In this document: positions 1-5,154 of the stretch, piece by piece
How positions within the stretch are numbered: position 1 is the first letter of the stretch
Layout of the letters: the number at the start of each line of letters is the position of its first letter
NCBI GenBank assembly: GCA_046727435.1
Contig: JBKPCR010000412.1
Coordinates: 1 to 5,154, forward strand
DNA: 5,154 nucleotides
Reading direction: 5' to 3'
Source: CAVPRW01 sp046727435 [NCBI: bacterium]
GTDB taxonomy: Bacteria; Tectomicrobia; Entotheonellia; J063
Notes under the pieces: model-generated
Database searches by the model: none
What the model was told of the DNA's origin: nothing
Seen by the model: only the letters and a program-made list of their open reading frames with translations
Translations under genes and position numbers: made by a program

Positions 1-1
1 C

Positions 2-751
2 GGCCACGACATTCAAACTCTCAAGAAGGACGAACTGAAGACATACCGACGCGGCATGCAAGCCGTGTTCCAGGATCCCTTCAGCTCGCTGAACCCACGC
101 ATCCGCGTCGGCGACATCATCGCCGAGCCGGTGGTCGTCAACGAACCGCTACCCAAAGCGCAGATGCGGGAGCGCGTGCAGGAGCTGCTGCGTTTGGTGG
201 GGCTGAACCCCGGGGCCAGTAATCTGTTCCCACACGAATTCAGCGGCGGTCAGCGCCAGCGCATTGCCATCGCCCGTGCCCTGTCGTTGAACCCGAGTTT
301 GATTGTGCTGGATGAGCCGGTCTCAGCGCTGGATGTCTCCATCCGCGCGCAGATCATGAATTTGTTGCAAGACCTGCAACAGCAATTCGGTCTCAGCTAC
401 CTGCTGATCGCCCATGACCTAGCGGCTGTCCTGCATCTTAGCACGAACATCGCCGTCATGTACCTGGGCAAAATCGTCGAGTTCGGCACCAGCGACGAGC
501 TGCGACACAAACCGCTCCATCCGTACACACAAGCACTGTTCTCTGCCGCCTTGCCCTCTCACCCAGATGAGCAACGTGAGGAAATCATCATCGCAGGTGA
601 GGTGCCCAGTCCGTTGAATCCTCCTGCCGGCTGCCGTTTCCACCCTCGCTGTCCATTCGCCAAGCCCGTTTGTTCTGAGATCGAGCCGGCCTTGCGTTCA
701 GCCACCAACGGCCACCAAGTGGCCTGCCACCTCTATAATGAGCCATCCTAA
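2..751 (+). CDS. oppF: Peptide ABC transporter ATP-binding protein, OppF/DppF type (5'-truncated)
   Basis: This is the cytoplasmic ATPase that pairs with a second ATPase to power oligopeptide or dipeptide uptake through a membrane permease. The frame is open from base 2, and the codons before the Met at 56 (GHDIQTLKKDELKTYRRG) match the family, so the gene begins upstream of the window and Met-56 is internal; Walker A is outside. Visible in order: Q-loop region VFQDPFSSLNPR just after base 56, ABC signature FSGGQ (239-253), Walker B LIVLDEP (299-319), D-loop SALD, the switch His (413-415) and the C-terminal oligo_HPY segment with HPYTQAL (from 518). Four cysteines near the end (632, 650, 671, 725) follow a C-x5-C-x6-C-...-C pattern that carries a [4Fe-4S] cluster in mycobacterial relatives. 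About 250 residues remain of a usual 320-340. The transported substrate cannot be told, so the symbol is a class assignment. Confidence 0.95.
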   Translation, partial: GHDIQTLKKDELKTYRRGMQAVFQDPFSSLNPRIRVGDIIAEPVVVNEPLPKAQMRERVQELLRLVGLNPGASNLFPHEFSGGQRQRIAIARALSLNPSLIVLDEPVSALDVSIRAQIMNLLQDLQQQFGLSYLLIAHDLAAVLHLSTNIAVMYLGKIVEFGTSDELRHKPLHPYTQALFSAALPSHPDEQREEIIIAGEVPSPLNPPAGCRFHPRCPFAKPVCSEIEPALRSATNGHQVACHLYNEPS

Positions 752-970
752 GCGGGGCCTATGCAACCTACCCCACTCGTTCGGATGGCAGGTCAGGAGA
801 ATCATGCCCATTCCGTCAACACCGGTTCGGAGGGCTATGGACCCAACCATCGACCCTGGATGCGGAGACTGGGTGGGGCACGCATCTTGACGGTGTGATC
901 ATCGAGTGCATGGCGGCACCTGAAGCCCCAAACCCGTAAGGCAGCTCACGCGCTATGGGGGTGAAGACCG
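752..970. other. Intergenic region between transporter and sigma factor genes
   Basis: No convincing gene lies here. A 45-codon frame starts at ATG 761 and stops at 896-898, and another start-less frame runs from the transporter end to a stop at 937-939; neither product resembles anything I know. A TTGACG at 887-892 could be a -35 box but lacks a fitting -10 at 16-18 bases. No strong stem followed by a T-run is visible, so neither the transporter terminator nor the sigma promoter can be placed. Confidence 0.6.
957..961 (+). promoter_or_regulatory. Likely ribosome binding site of the sigma factor gene
   Basis: A GGGGG run followed by TGA lies nine bases before ATG 971. The match to the Shine-Dalgarno consensus is G-rich rather than perfect. 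An in-frame TGA at 962-964 rules out any earlier start in this frame, so ATG 971 is the first possible start. Confidence 0.45.
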
Positions 971-1798
971 ATGGAGATCAGCGATAGCGATCTGGTTGCC
1001 CAGGCGACATCCGGTGATGAAGACGCCTTTGCGCAGTTGGTGCTGCGGCATCAGGGGATAATCAAATCGTACCTCTATCGTCTGACGGTCTGCCGCGAGG
1101 ATGCCGAGGATTTGGCCCAGGAGGTCTGGATTCAGAGCTTCACACGTCTAGGGACCTTCGAGGGACGCTCAAGCGTGCGCACCTGGCTCTTTGCGATTGC
1201 CACACATGTAGCCACGGAGCATCACCGCGTTAGGGCGCGCTGGCCCGTAGATGCCCAGGACAAAGCCAAAGCCTTGGCTGCTGCCGACCCAGAGATCCCT
1301 GGAATCCTCCGCCGCACCCACTGGGAGTCGCCCCGTGCGCGCTACGAGATGCGCGAACACGTCGACTTTTGCTTCACCTGCATCATGAAGACCTTACCAC
1401 TAGACGAGCATATCGCACTCATGCTCTGCGATATCTACGCCTTCACCGCTAACGAAGCGGCCGAGGTGCTGGGGCGTTCGGTTGAAGTCGTCATACCTCT
1501 GCTGCACGAGGCGCGCACGACGATGAGGCAGATTTTTGAGCAGCGCTGTTCCCTGATCAACCAGCAGGGTGTGTGTCACCAGTGCACCGAGCTCAATGGC
1601 TTGTTCAATCCACACCAGGCTGAGCCGCAGGAGTTGGCCAAGCTTGACCTGGTGCAGGCGGCTCAGGAGCCCGCAAGTCAAGACCTCTTCGAGTTGCGTG
1701 CGGCTCTGGTGCACAGTATCGACCCCTTGAACGCCGCCGGCACCAATCTGCACGAAGTCATGATGCGGGTCGTACGCCAGGCCAGCGGTAGCGAGTAG
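971..1798 (+). CDS. ECF-type RNA polymerase sigma factor with cysteine-containing C-terminal extension
   Basis: This is a sigma-70 family factor of the extracytoplasmic-function kind, which binds core RNA polymerase and directs it to a specific promoter set. Region 2 spans about residues 22-90, with the core-binding stretch DAEDLAQEVWIQSF (44-57) and the -10 recognition stretch RTWLFAIATHVATEHHR (70-86). Region 4 spans about 133-190 with a helix-turn-helix near FTANEAAEVLGRSVEVV (158-174). The protein is 275 residues, longer than the usual 170-200, because of a tail of about 85 residues. The tail holds C193, C202 and C205 in GVCHQCTELNGLFNP (200-214), and region 4 opens with C134-x2-C137. I have a general memory of similar tails in other sigma factors but know no established role; metal or redox sensing is inference. 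No anti-sigma gene is adjacent, so control may be built in or encoded elsewhere. Targets are unknown. Confidence 0.9.
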   Translation: MEISDSDLVAQATSGDEDAFAQLVLRHQGIIKSYLYRLTVCREDAEDLAQEVWIQSFTRLGTFEGRSSVRTWLFAIATHVATEHHRVRARWPVDAQDKAKALAAADPEIPGILRRTHWESPRARYEMREHVDFCFTCIMKTLPLDEHIALMLCDIYAFTANEAAEVLGRSVEVVIPLLHEARTTMRQIFEQRCSLINQQGVCHQCTELNGLFNPHQAEPQELAKLDLVQAAQEPASQDLFELRAALVHSIDPLNAAGTNLHEVMMRVVRQASGSE

Positions 1799-1844
1799 CG
1801 CTAACCCATCCTAGCATGCGACATCTGCCCAACAGTTTAGCGCT
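1797..1844. repeat. Inverted repeat overlapping the sigma factor stop codon
   Basis: AGCGCTAA (1797-1804) is mirrored by TTAGCGCT (1837-1844), an 8-base perfect stem enclosing 32 bases. There is no T-run after it, so it is not a standard intrinsic terminator. The ends (CGCTAAC and GTTTAGC) vaguely recall integron attC core sites but do not meet the RYYYAAC/GTTRRRY consensus, and the element is short for an attC. Confidence 0.35.
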
Positions 1845-1931
1845 GTCCGCCTGTCAGTTCGCCCTGGGTTCTGCGCATCCTAAATGTCCCCAGCGCGGCT
1901 CATACCCATGGCCTCTCCGGTTTTTTGCCTC

Positions 1932-1947
1932 CTCGATTTCAATCGAG
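1932..1947. repeat. Short hairpin at the 3' end of the integrase remnant
   Basis: CTCGATT (1932-1938) and AATCGAG (1941-1947) form a near-perfect inverted repeat covering the integrase stop codon. A six-T run (1921-1926) lies on the wrong side for a plus-strand terminator, and on the minus strand the hairpin is followed by A's, so it is not an obvious terminator in either direction. Confidence 0.35.
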
Positions 1948-2091
1948 TGGACTCCGCACCGCCAGACTGCCGGGATTCAGAACATGCGTGTGAATCATGG
2001 TGGTTTTTCCATCTTTGTGCCCGAGGAGTTCCTGGACCGTCCTGATATCATTGCCCTGTTGCAGCAGATGCGTCGCGAAGCGATGCCGTGA
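1939..2091 (-). pseudogene. Integron-integrase-like tyrosine recombinase, C-terminal remnant
   Basis: The minus strand encodes the last 50 residues and stop (1939-1941) of a tyrosine recombinase. It contains [20 protein letters not shown], then LLGHKD and [16 protein letters not shown]. These match the catalytic-domain end of integron integrases (RHSFATHLL...[11 protein letters not shown]...TTMIYTHVLNRG...RSPLD). The Box II Arg (2086-2088) and the LGH His are kept. The nucleophile Tyr expected in TMIYTH is His (CAC, 1990-1992), so the fragment would be catalytically dead even if attached to the rest. Homology stops at about base 2091, where the expected HTL before the Arg is replaced by unrelated residues; a stop lies in frame at 2110-2112. 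About five-sixths of the enzyme is missing. The assignment to integron integrases rather than other Xer-like recombinases rests mainly on the VLN...RSPLD tail. The plus-strand frame ending at 2091 is a shadow of this fragment. Confidence 0.85.
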
Positions 2092-2402
2092 CCAAGATGC
2101 CATTGGCCGTCAAGGTGGGGAAGATGCAGGAGCACGTAACCCACGGGACCCGGGCATTGGTCACCTAGGCGCAGGCAAATCTTGCCAGCTATGCTTGCCT
2201 GCACAAGGTCCTCTTTGATCAAGGTTTTTCGGCTGGCACCGATCTGTGGTGGCTTGACCACCACGGGCGCTGCTGTGTGGTGCCCGCCACAGCGCACATG
2301 GCGGTGACCGCCGATGTCCTGGCGCAAGTGGCGGCGGGCGAGGGGATGCCCCCTGGCCGCCGGGTGCATACGGTCCGGCATGGGCAAGGCCGAGTCGCCG
2401 AG
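2091..2402 (+). pseudogene. DDE transposase internal fragment (IS4-like), with amber stop
   Basis: One plus-strand frame reads [15 protein letters not shown], then TRALVT-stop-AQANLA, then LHKVLFDQGFSAGTDLWWLD, VVPATAHMAVTAD and GRRVHTVRHGQGRVAE. From memory this matches the middle of a DDE transposase group resembling IS4/IS1634-type enzymes. FDQGF (Asp at 2217-2219) fits the second catalytic Asp region and HMAVTAD...HTVRHGQGR the stretch after it. A TAG at 2166-2168 stands where relatives have Gln (CAG), a one-base nonsense change. The start of the protein with the first Asp, the C-terminal part with the catalytic Glu, and the terminal inverted repeats are all absent. Similarity fades after about 2402 although the frame stays open into the 3' end of aprA. 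The family name is tentative; that it is a transposase remnant is more secure. Confidence 0.78.
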
Positions 2403-2500
2403 ACTCAACACCCTGCTCCAGCGGCGCAATGGTGGCTCCGGCGTCTGTGCCGTGGAGCCCCACCCGTGCGGGCCGTCACAGACGAGGAGCCGGGGGAAGC
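2403..2500. other. Gap between transposase remnant and aprA end
   Basis: Nothing coding is recognisable on either strand. The stretch is GC-rich and lies just downstream of the aprA stop. Only a weak GCCC/GGGC pairing is visible (around 2456-2474), without a T-run on the minus strand, so a terminator for aprBA is not established. Confidence 0.5.
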
Positions 2501-4360
2501 TTACGGCACGAGGTTGATATAGGGCTTGGTGAAGATCTCCCAGGTATCGTTGGCGGCCTGGTAACGAGAGTTGACGAACACGCGCCAGTGGGCATCATCC
2601 AGTTCAGGGTAATCGGCGCGGTAGTAATAGCCCGGCCAGCGGGTTTCTTGACGGTGCAGCAGATGCCGCATATGGATCTCACCCACCCACGTGCGGTGCC
2701 AGAGTTCCCAGCAGCGCAGCAGCTCATGCAGGTTCCGCGCCCCCAGGCGTTGCAGATCGGCCCGCAACAGCTGAATGAGCTCGATCCCCCGTTGCAGTAG
2801 TGGTGCATTGGTGGTGTACCAGGCCGACGTCCCGGCAGCATACTCGTCCATGATTTTCTGTAAGCGCACCAGCCCTTGTTTGGGGGTAATATAGTGCGGG
2901 TTCACCTCCTCGGCGGTGGAAGCCTCCTTATGTGTTTCAAAAGTCTCCAGCGGCGCCCAGATCGTGTCCTGGAGTTGGCGAATAGCGCTATCGCTGAGGG
3001 TGGGAGCCGAGGGGTAGTCAAAGATATACCGCACTGCAGCTTTGGCAGCTAACCTACCTTCGGTGAAGGAGCCCGAGGAGAACTTGTGTGGCGCCGCGCC
3101 CACGCCGTCCCCCGCGGCGAAGAGCCCCTGAATGCTGGTCATTTTGTTGTAGCCCCAGAAGTATTCAGGCGGCGACAAGTCCTCCGGGCCGCTGACCCAG
3201 GCGCCAGCCTCGCCCGAGTGTGACCCCATAATGTAGGGCTCGGCCAGGACGATTTCCGAAGGGGTGACCTCCGGGGCGATATTCTGCGCCGCCCAGGTCA
3301 GTGCCTGAGCGACGGTCATGTCGAGGAAATCCTCCCAGGCTTCCTGGCGCACCTTGTCCATCTTGGCAGGATCGCCTTGCGATAGCTTTTGCATGGCCTC
3401 TTCGGTGCGCATATAGATCGGACCGCGCCCCTGACGCACATCCATGAACATCTGGTGATTCCGCAAGGGCGTTGGGGTGGGAATGGCCGACCCATACGGT
3501 TCATACTTCTTCAACTCGTCGGCGTGCGTAACGGTGTAATCCTCACCATAGGCGTTGGTCGCTCGCGCGTGGAAATACTGGAACCACATGCCCACCGGCC
3601 CATACCCATCTTTGAATCTGGTGGGCACGAAGCGATGTTCCATCTGCGTCATTTCGGTGCCGATTGGGATCATCAAGCCATAAGCGGAACCGGTCGCAAA
3701 CACCGAGTACCAGGTGCGCCCCAGGCCCTCTTCGGTCGAGCGCGGTCGGAAGACGTTGGATGAGCCGCCGCTGGCGATGATTACCGCCTTGGCCTTGAAC
3801 ACATAGAAGGCGTTTTCCCGTACGGCAAAGCCGATCGCCCCGGCGATGCGCCCGGCATCACTGGCATCGGTCAACAAATGCGTGACGGCGATACGCTCAT
3901 AGAGATTCCCTTCTCCGAGGGCTTTGCGCGCCGGTTCAGCGGCAATCGGCTTGATCGACTCGCCGTGAATCGGAATCTGCCAGCGACCGATCCGTTCGTA
4001 CTGGCCGTTGTCCTTCTTCCAGATGGGTAAGCCCCACTCTTCCAGCAGGTGCACCGACGAATCGACATGGCGGCCCACATCGTAGACCAGATCTTCACGC
4101 GCCAGCCCCATCATATCGTTGACTACGTACTTCACAAAGTCCTCCGGCGTGTTCCAGCCATAGCGCTGTCCCATATAACAATTAATCGCGGACAGACCCT
4201 CACCAGTGGCGCCACTGCGCTCGATGACGGCCTTTTCGACCATCACGACCCGCAAGTCCTTGCCCCAGTATTTGGCCTCGAACGCCGCGCCGCAGCCAGC
4301 CATACCGCCGCCAATGATGAGGATGTCACACTCTACTGTGTGAGTATTTGGTGCTGCCAT
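2501..4360 (-). CDS. aprA: Adenylylsulfate (APS) reductase alpha subunit
   Basis: AprA is the cytoplasmic FAD subunit of dissimilatory APS reductase, which interconverts APS with sulfite and AMP. It belongs to the fumarate reductase/succinate dehydrogenase flavoprotein family. From ATG 4360 it is 619 residues, close to the usual 610-670. The N-terminal dinucleotide fold has IIGGGMAG (15-22) with Glu42 closing the second strand; SGATGEGLSAINCYMG (49-64) follows; LFAAGDGVGAAPHKFSSGSF (413-432) is the late FAD-binding stretch. Residues corresponding to the Archaeoglobus fulgidus active site are kept: Asn60 (Asn74), Trp217 (Trp234), Arg248 (Arg265) and His381 (His398). The C-terminal helical domain from about 455 is intact. 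A longer frame begins at TTG 4402, but that stretch contains the Shine-Dalgarno sequence, so ATG 4360 is preferred. The gene lies 51 bases after aprB and is presumably co-transcribed. No signal peptide is seen. Whether it works in sulfate reduction or sulfite oxidation cannot be told. Confidence 0.97.
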   Translation of the reverse strand: MAAPNTHTVECDILIIGGGMAGCGAAFEAKYWGKDLRVVMVEKAVIERSGATGEGLSAINCYMGQRYGWNTPEDFVKYVVNDMMGLAREDLVYDVGRHVDSSVHLLEEWGLPIWKKDNGQYERIGRWQIPIHGESIKPIAAEPARKALGEGNLYERIAVTHLLTDASDAGRIAGAIGFAVRENAFYVFKAKAVIIASGGSSNVFRPRSTEEGLGRTWYSVFATGSAYGLMIPIGTEMTQMEHRFVPTRFKDGYGPVGMWFQYFHARATNAYGEDYTVTHADELKKYEPYGSAIPTPTPLRNHQMFMDVRQGRGPIYMRTEEAMQKLSQGDPAKMDKVRQEAWEDFLDMTVAQALTWAAQNIAPEVTPSEIVLAEPYIMGSHSGEAGAWVSGPEDLSPPEYFWGYNKMTSIQGLFAAGDGVGAAPHKFSSGSFTEGRLAAKAAVRYIFDYPSAPTLSDSAIRQLQDTIWAPLETFETHKEASTAEEVNPHYITPKQGLVRLQKIMDEYAAGTSAWYTTNAPLLQRGIELIQLLRADLQRLGARNLHELLRCWELWHRTWVGEIHMRHLLHRQETRWPGYYYRADYPELDDAHWRVFVNSRYQAANDTWEIFTKPYINLVP

Positions 4361-4371
4361 GTCGCCTTTGT

Positions 4372-4376
4372 CCTCC
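4372..4376 (-). promoter_or_regulatory. Ribosome binding site deciding the aprA start
   Basis: On the minus strand GGAGG lies 11 bases before ATG 4360, a slightly long but acceptable spacing. It supports ATG 4360 over the in-frame TTG at 4402, whose product would carry 14 extra residues before the usual AprA beginning. Confidence 0.65.
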
Positions 4377-4411
4377 AATGCTCGCTCTCTGTGACCTCCC
4401 AACCGAGAGGT

Positions 4412-4864
4412 CTAGCGGGGGCTGAGTGTAGGTAATCTGTCCACGCCAAGCCATCGGGACTCGCCGGCCAGCGTCTGACTCCGCAAGTCTTGCGCTGGGT
4501 CTTCACTGAAGTTCTTATATGGTTCGCTGGTGCCGACGGGGGTGGACCTGGACGGATAGGTGAAACGCAATTCACGCCCATCCCGGAATTTGACTGTCCA
4601 GGTGAGACCGCCCTCGACCCGTTTGGGTTGGACACTGGCTCCTAGGGGCACGAAGTCGGCATACCCCCGAACAAAAATGGCCTCCTGGGGACAGAGCTTG
4701 ACGCACGCATAACACTCCGAACACATCTCGGGCTCCTGATTGAAGCCCTTCCTGGTGTCCACACTGAGGACCATCAAGTCGTTGGGACAGATGTATACGC
4801 ATAACGGTCCCTGGTCGATGCCTACGCAGGCATTGCAGGCGTTGGGGTTGACATACGTTGGCAT
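4412..4864 (-). CDS. aprB: Adenylylsulfate (APS) reductase beta subunit
   Basis: AprB is the iron-sulfur subunit of APS reductase and passes electrons between an outside partner and the FAD of AprA. The 150-residue length is normal. The ferredoxin-like N-terminus has eight cysteines for two [4Fe-4S] clusters: C10, C13, C22 and C26, then C48, C51, C54 and C58. By family logic C10, C13, C22 and C58 bind one cluster and C26, C48, C51 and C54 the other. Family hallmarks are MPTYVNP, YICPNDLMVL (24-33), NQEP (42-45), VRGYADFVPLGASV and TWTVKFRDG; a variable tail from about residue 105 would wrap around AprA. Two deviations stand out: one extra residue between C13 and C22, and Ser49 (TCG, 4718-4720) where relatives have Trp in C-W-E-C. 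In A. fulgidus this Trp48 lies between the proximal cluster and FAD. The start is ATG 4864, not the in-frame GTG 4876, because the latter overlaps the Shine-Dalgarno sequence. Confidence 0.96.
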   Translation of the reverse strand: MPTYVNPNACNACVGIDQGPLCVYICPNDLMVLSVDTRKGFNQEPEMCSECYACVKLCPQEAIFVRGYADFVPLGASVQPKRVEGGLTWTVKFRDGRELRFTYPSRSTPVGTSEPYKNFSEDPAQDLRSQTLAGESRWLGVDRLPTLSPR

Positions 4865-4867
4865 GCG

Positions 4868-4874
4868 TTCCTCC
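4868..4874 (-). promoter_or_regulatory. Ribosome binding site of aprB
   Basis: GGAGGAA on the minus strand stands three bases before ATG 4864, counting five bases from the GGAGG core, which is near-ideal spacing. It overlaps the alternative GTG 4876 and so argues for ATG 4864, which also gives the family's standard MPTYV beginning. Confidence 0.8.
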
Positions 4875-4876
4875 AC

Positions 4877-5154
4877 AATGAGACTCTAGGGCATCCGGCC
4901 GACGCAGACGCACGACAACAATTCTCTTGGTCAGAGGCGGGTTCCCTATAATCGTTGAGCGCTGCGGTCCAGACTCTATGGATGAGCTGACAACCTGGGA
5001 GGATATATCATAACACATGGCTAACGTCCATCTCTTCGAGATGATAGGTGAGCTGTGGCAGGGGTGCTAGGTTTGCACAAAGGTGGCGTGGTGGCGCCTC
5101 AGCTGCCTTTGAGGGGGTCTATGAGGTGGGGCAGCAAGGCCATGGACCTCCCCG
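4877..5154. other. Upstream region of aprBA; no complete gene
   Basis: This should hold the aprBA promoter, but no minus-strand pair of -35 and -10 boxes is convincing; TATGAT near 5007-5012 (minus) lacks a TTGACA-like partner. On the plus strand a perfect TATAAT (4947-4952) has only a poor -35. Two fragmentary frames touch the right edge: a minus-strand 17-codon tail ending at 5099-5101 (it contains ALLPHLIDPLKGS) that could be the C-terminus of an upstream gene, and a plus-strand ATG at 5121 preceded by GAGGGGG. Neither can be judged from so few codons. Confidence 0.5.
5029..5043. repeat. Small hairpin upstream of aprB
   Basis: CATCTC (5029-5034) and GAGATG (5038-5043) pair around a three-base loop, about 165 bases before the aprB start. 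It could be a leader hairpin or operator-like site for aprBA, or chance; no T-run follows it on either strand. Confidence 0.3.

Noticed and set aside
887-915. TTGACG as a sigma-70 promoter for the sigma factor gene
   Set aside because: No -10-like hexamer occurs at 16-18 bases spacing.
1911-1947. T-run at 1921-1926 plus hairpin as an intrinsic terminator
   Set aside because: The T-run precedes the hairpin on the plus strand and reads as A's on the minus strand, so the order is wrong for termination in either direction.
1816-2091. Plus-strand 91-codon open frame
   Set aside because: Its last part is the exact antisense of the integrase remnant, whose minus-strand translation matches a known family; the first part shows no recognisable protein and no good ribosome binding site.
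1995-2463. Two minus-strand open frames of 144 and 100 codons
   Set aside because: They are antisense to the transposase fragment, rich in Arg, Gly, His and Pro as expected for shadow frames, and show no family motif.
4361-4402. Longer AprA beginning at TTG 4402
   Set aside because: The added 14 residues are encoded by DNA that contains the GGAGG for ATG 4360 and do not resemble the N-terminus of other AprA proteins.
4927-4952. Plus-strand promoter with perfect TATAAT at 4947-4952
   Set aside because: The only TTG-like box (TTGGTC) is 14 bases away, too close, and no clear plus-strand gene follows inside the window.
5018-5071. Plus-strand 17-codon frame starting ATG 5018
   Set aside because: GGGAGG lies too far upstream, the product is tiny, and it overlaps the expected aprBA leader; no support beyond an open frame.
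1-5154. CRISPR array, tRNA or rRNA genes
   Set aside because: No regularly spaced direct repeats, no tRNA-like cloverleaf and no rRNA core sequences were seen on reading through both strands.

Overview
The window looks like a chromosomal stretch from a moderately GC-rich bacterium (about 55-60% G+C by eye) with dissimilatory sulfur metabolism. The diagnostic genes are aprB and aprA, the two subunits of adenosine-5'-phosphosulfate (APS) reductase, found in sulfate reducers and in many sulfur oxidisers. No qmo, hdr, sat or dsr gene is visible, so the direction of the pathway cannot be read here. I cannot name a phylum from the sequence.

Layout, left to right. (1) Bases 2-751, plus strand: 3' three-quarters of an OppF/DppF-type peptide ABC transporter ATPase, cut by the window edge. 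(2) Bases 752-970: intergenic, no convincing gene. (3) Bases 971-1798, plus strand: an ECF-type sigma factor with a cysteine-containing C-terminal extension and no neighbouring anti-sigma gene. (4) Bases 1799-2500: a graveyard of mobile DNA. It holds the last 50 codons of an integron-integrase-like tyrosine recombinase on the minus strand, with the catalytic Tyr changed to His. Butted directly against it on the plus strand is the middle of an IS4-like DDE transposase with an amber stop. Open frames predicted here on the opposite strands are antisense shadows of these two remnants. (5) Bases 2501-4864, minus strand: aprB then aprA, apparently one transcription unit, each with a clear Shine-Dalgarno sequence. 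(6) Bases 4877-5154: upstream region of aprBA, with a small hairpin and no full gene.

Functionally, AprA carries FAD and the substrate site, and AprB carries two [4Fe-4S] clusters that feed or drain its electrons. All active-site residues I could align in AprA are kept, and all eight cluster cysteines of AprB are present. The AprB tryptophan that usually sits between the proximal cluster and FAD is Ser here, which is the most interesting point in an otherwise intact gene. The transporter and sigma gene run toward aprBA from the other side, and the dead mobile DNA lies where the two transcription directions converge. I did not find a convincing new multi-gene system. The strongest unusual signals are the AprB substitution, the hidden integrase remnant and its hybrid junction with the transposase, and the cysteine-rich sigma factor tail.
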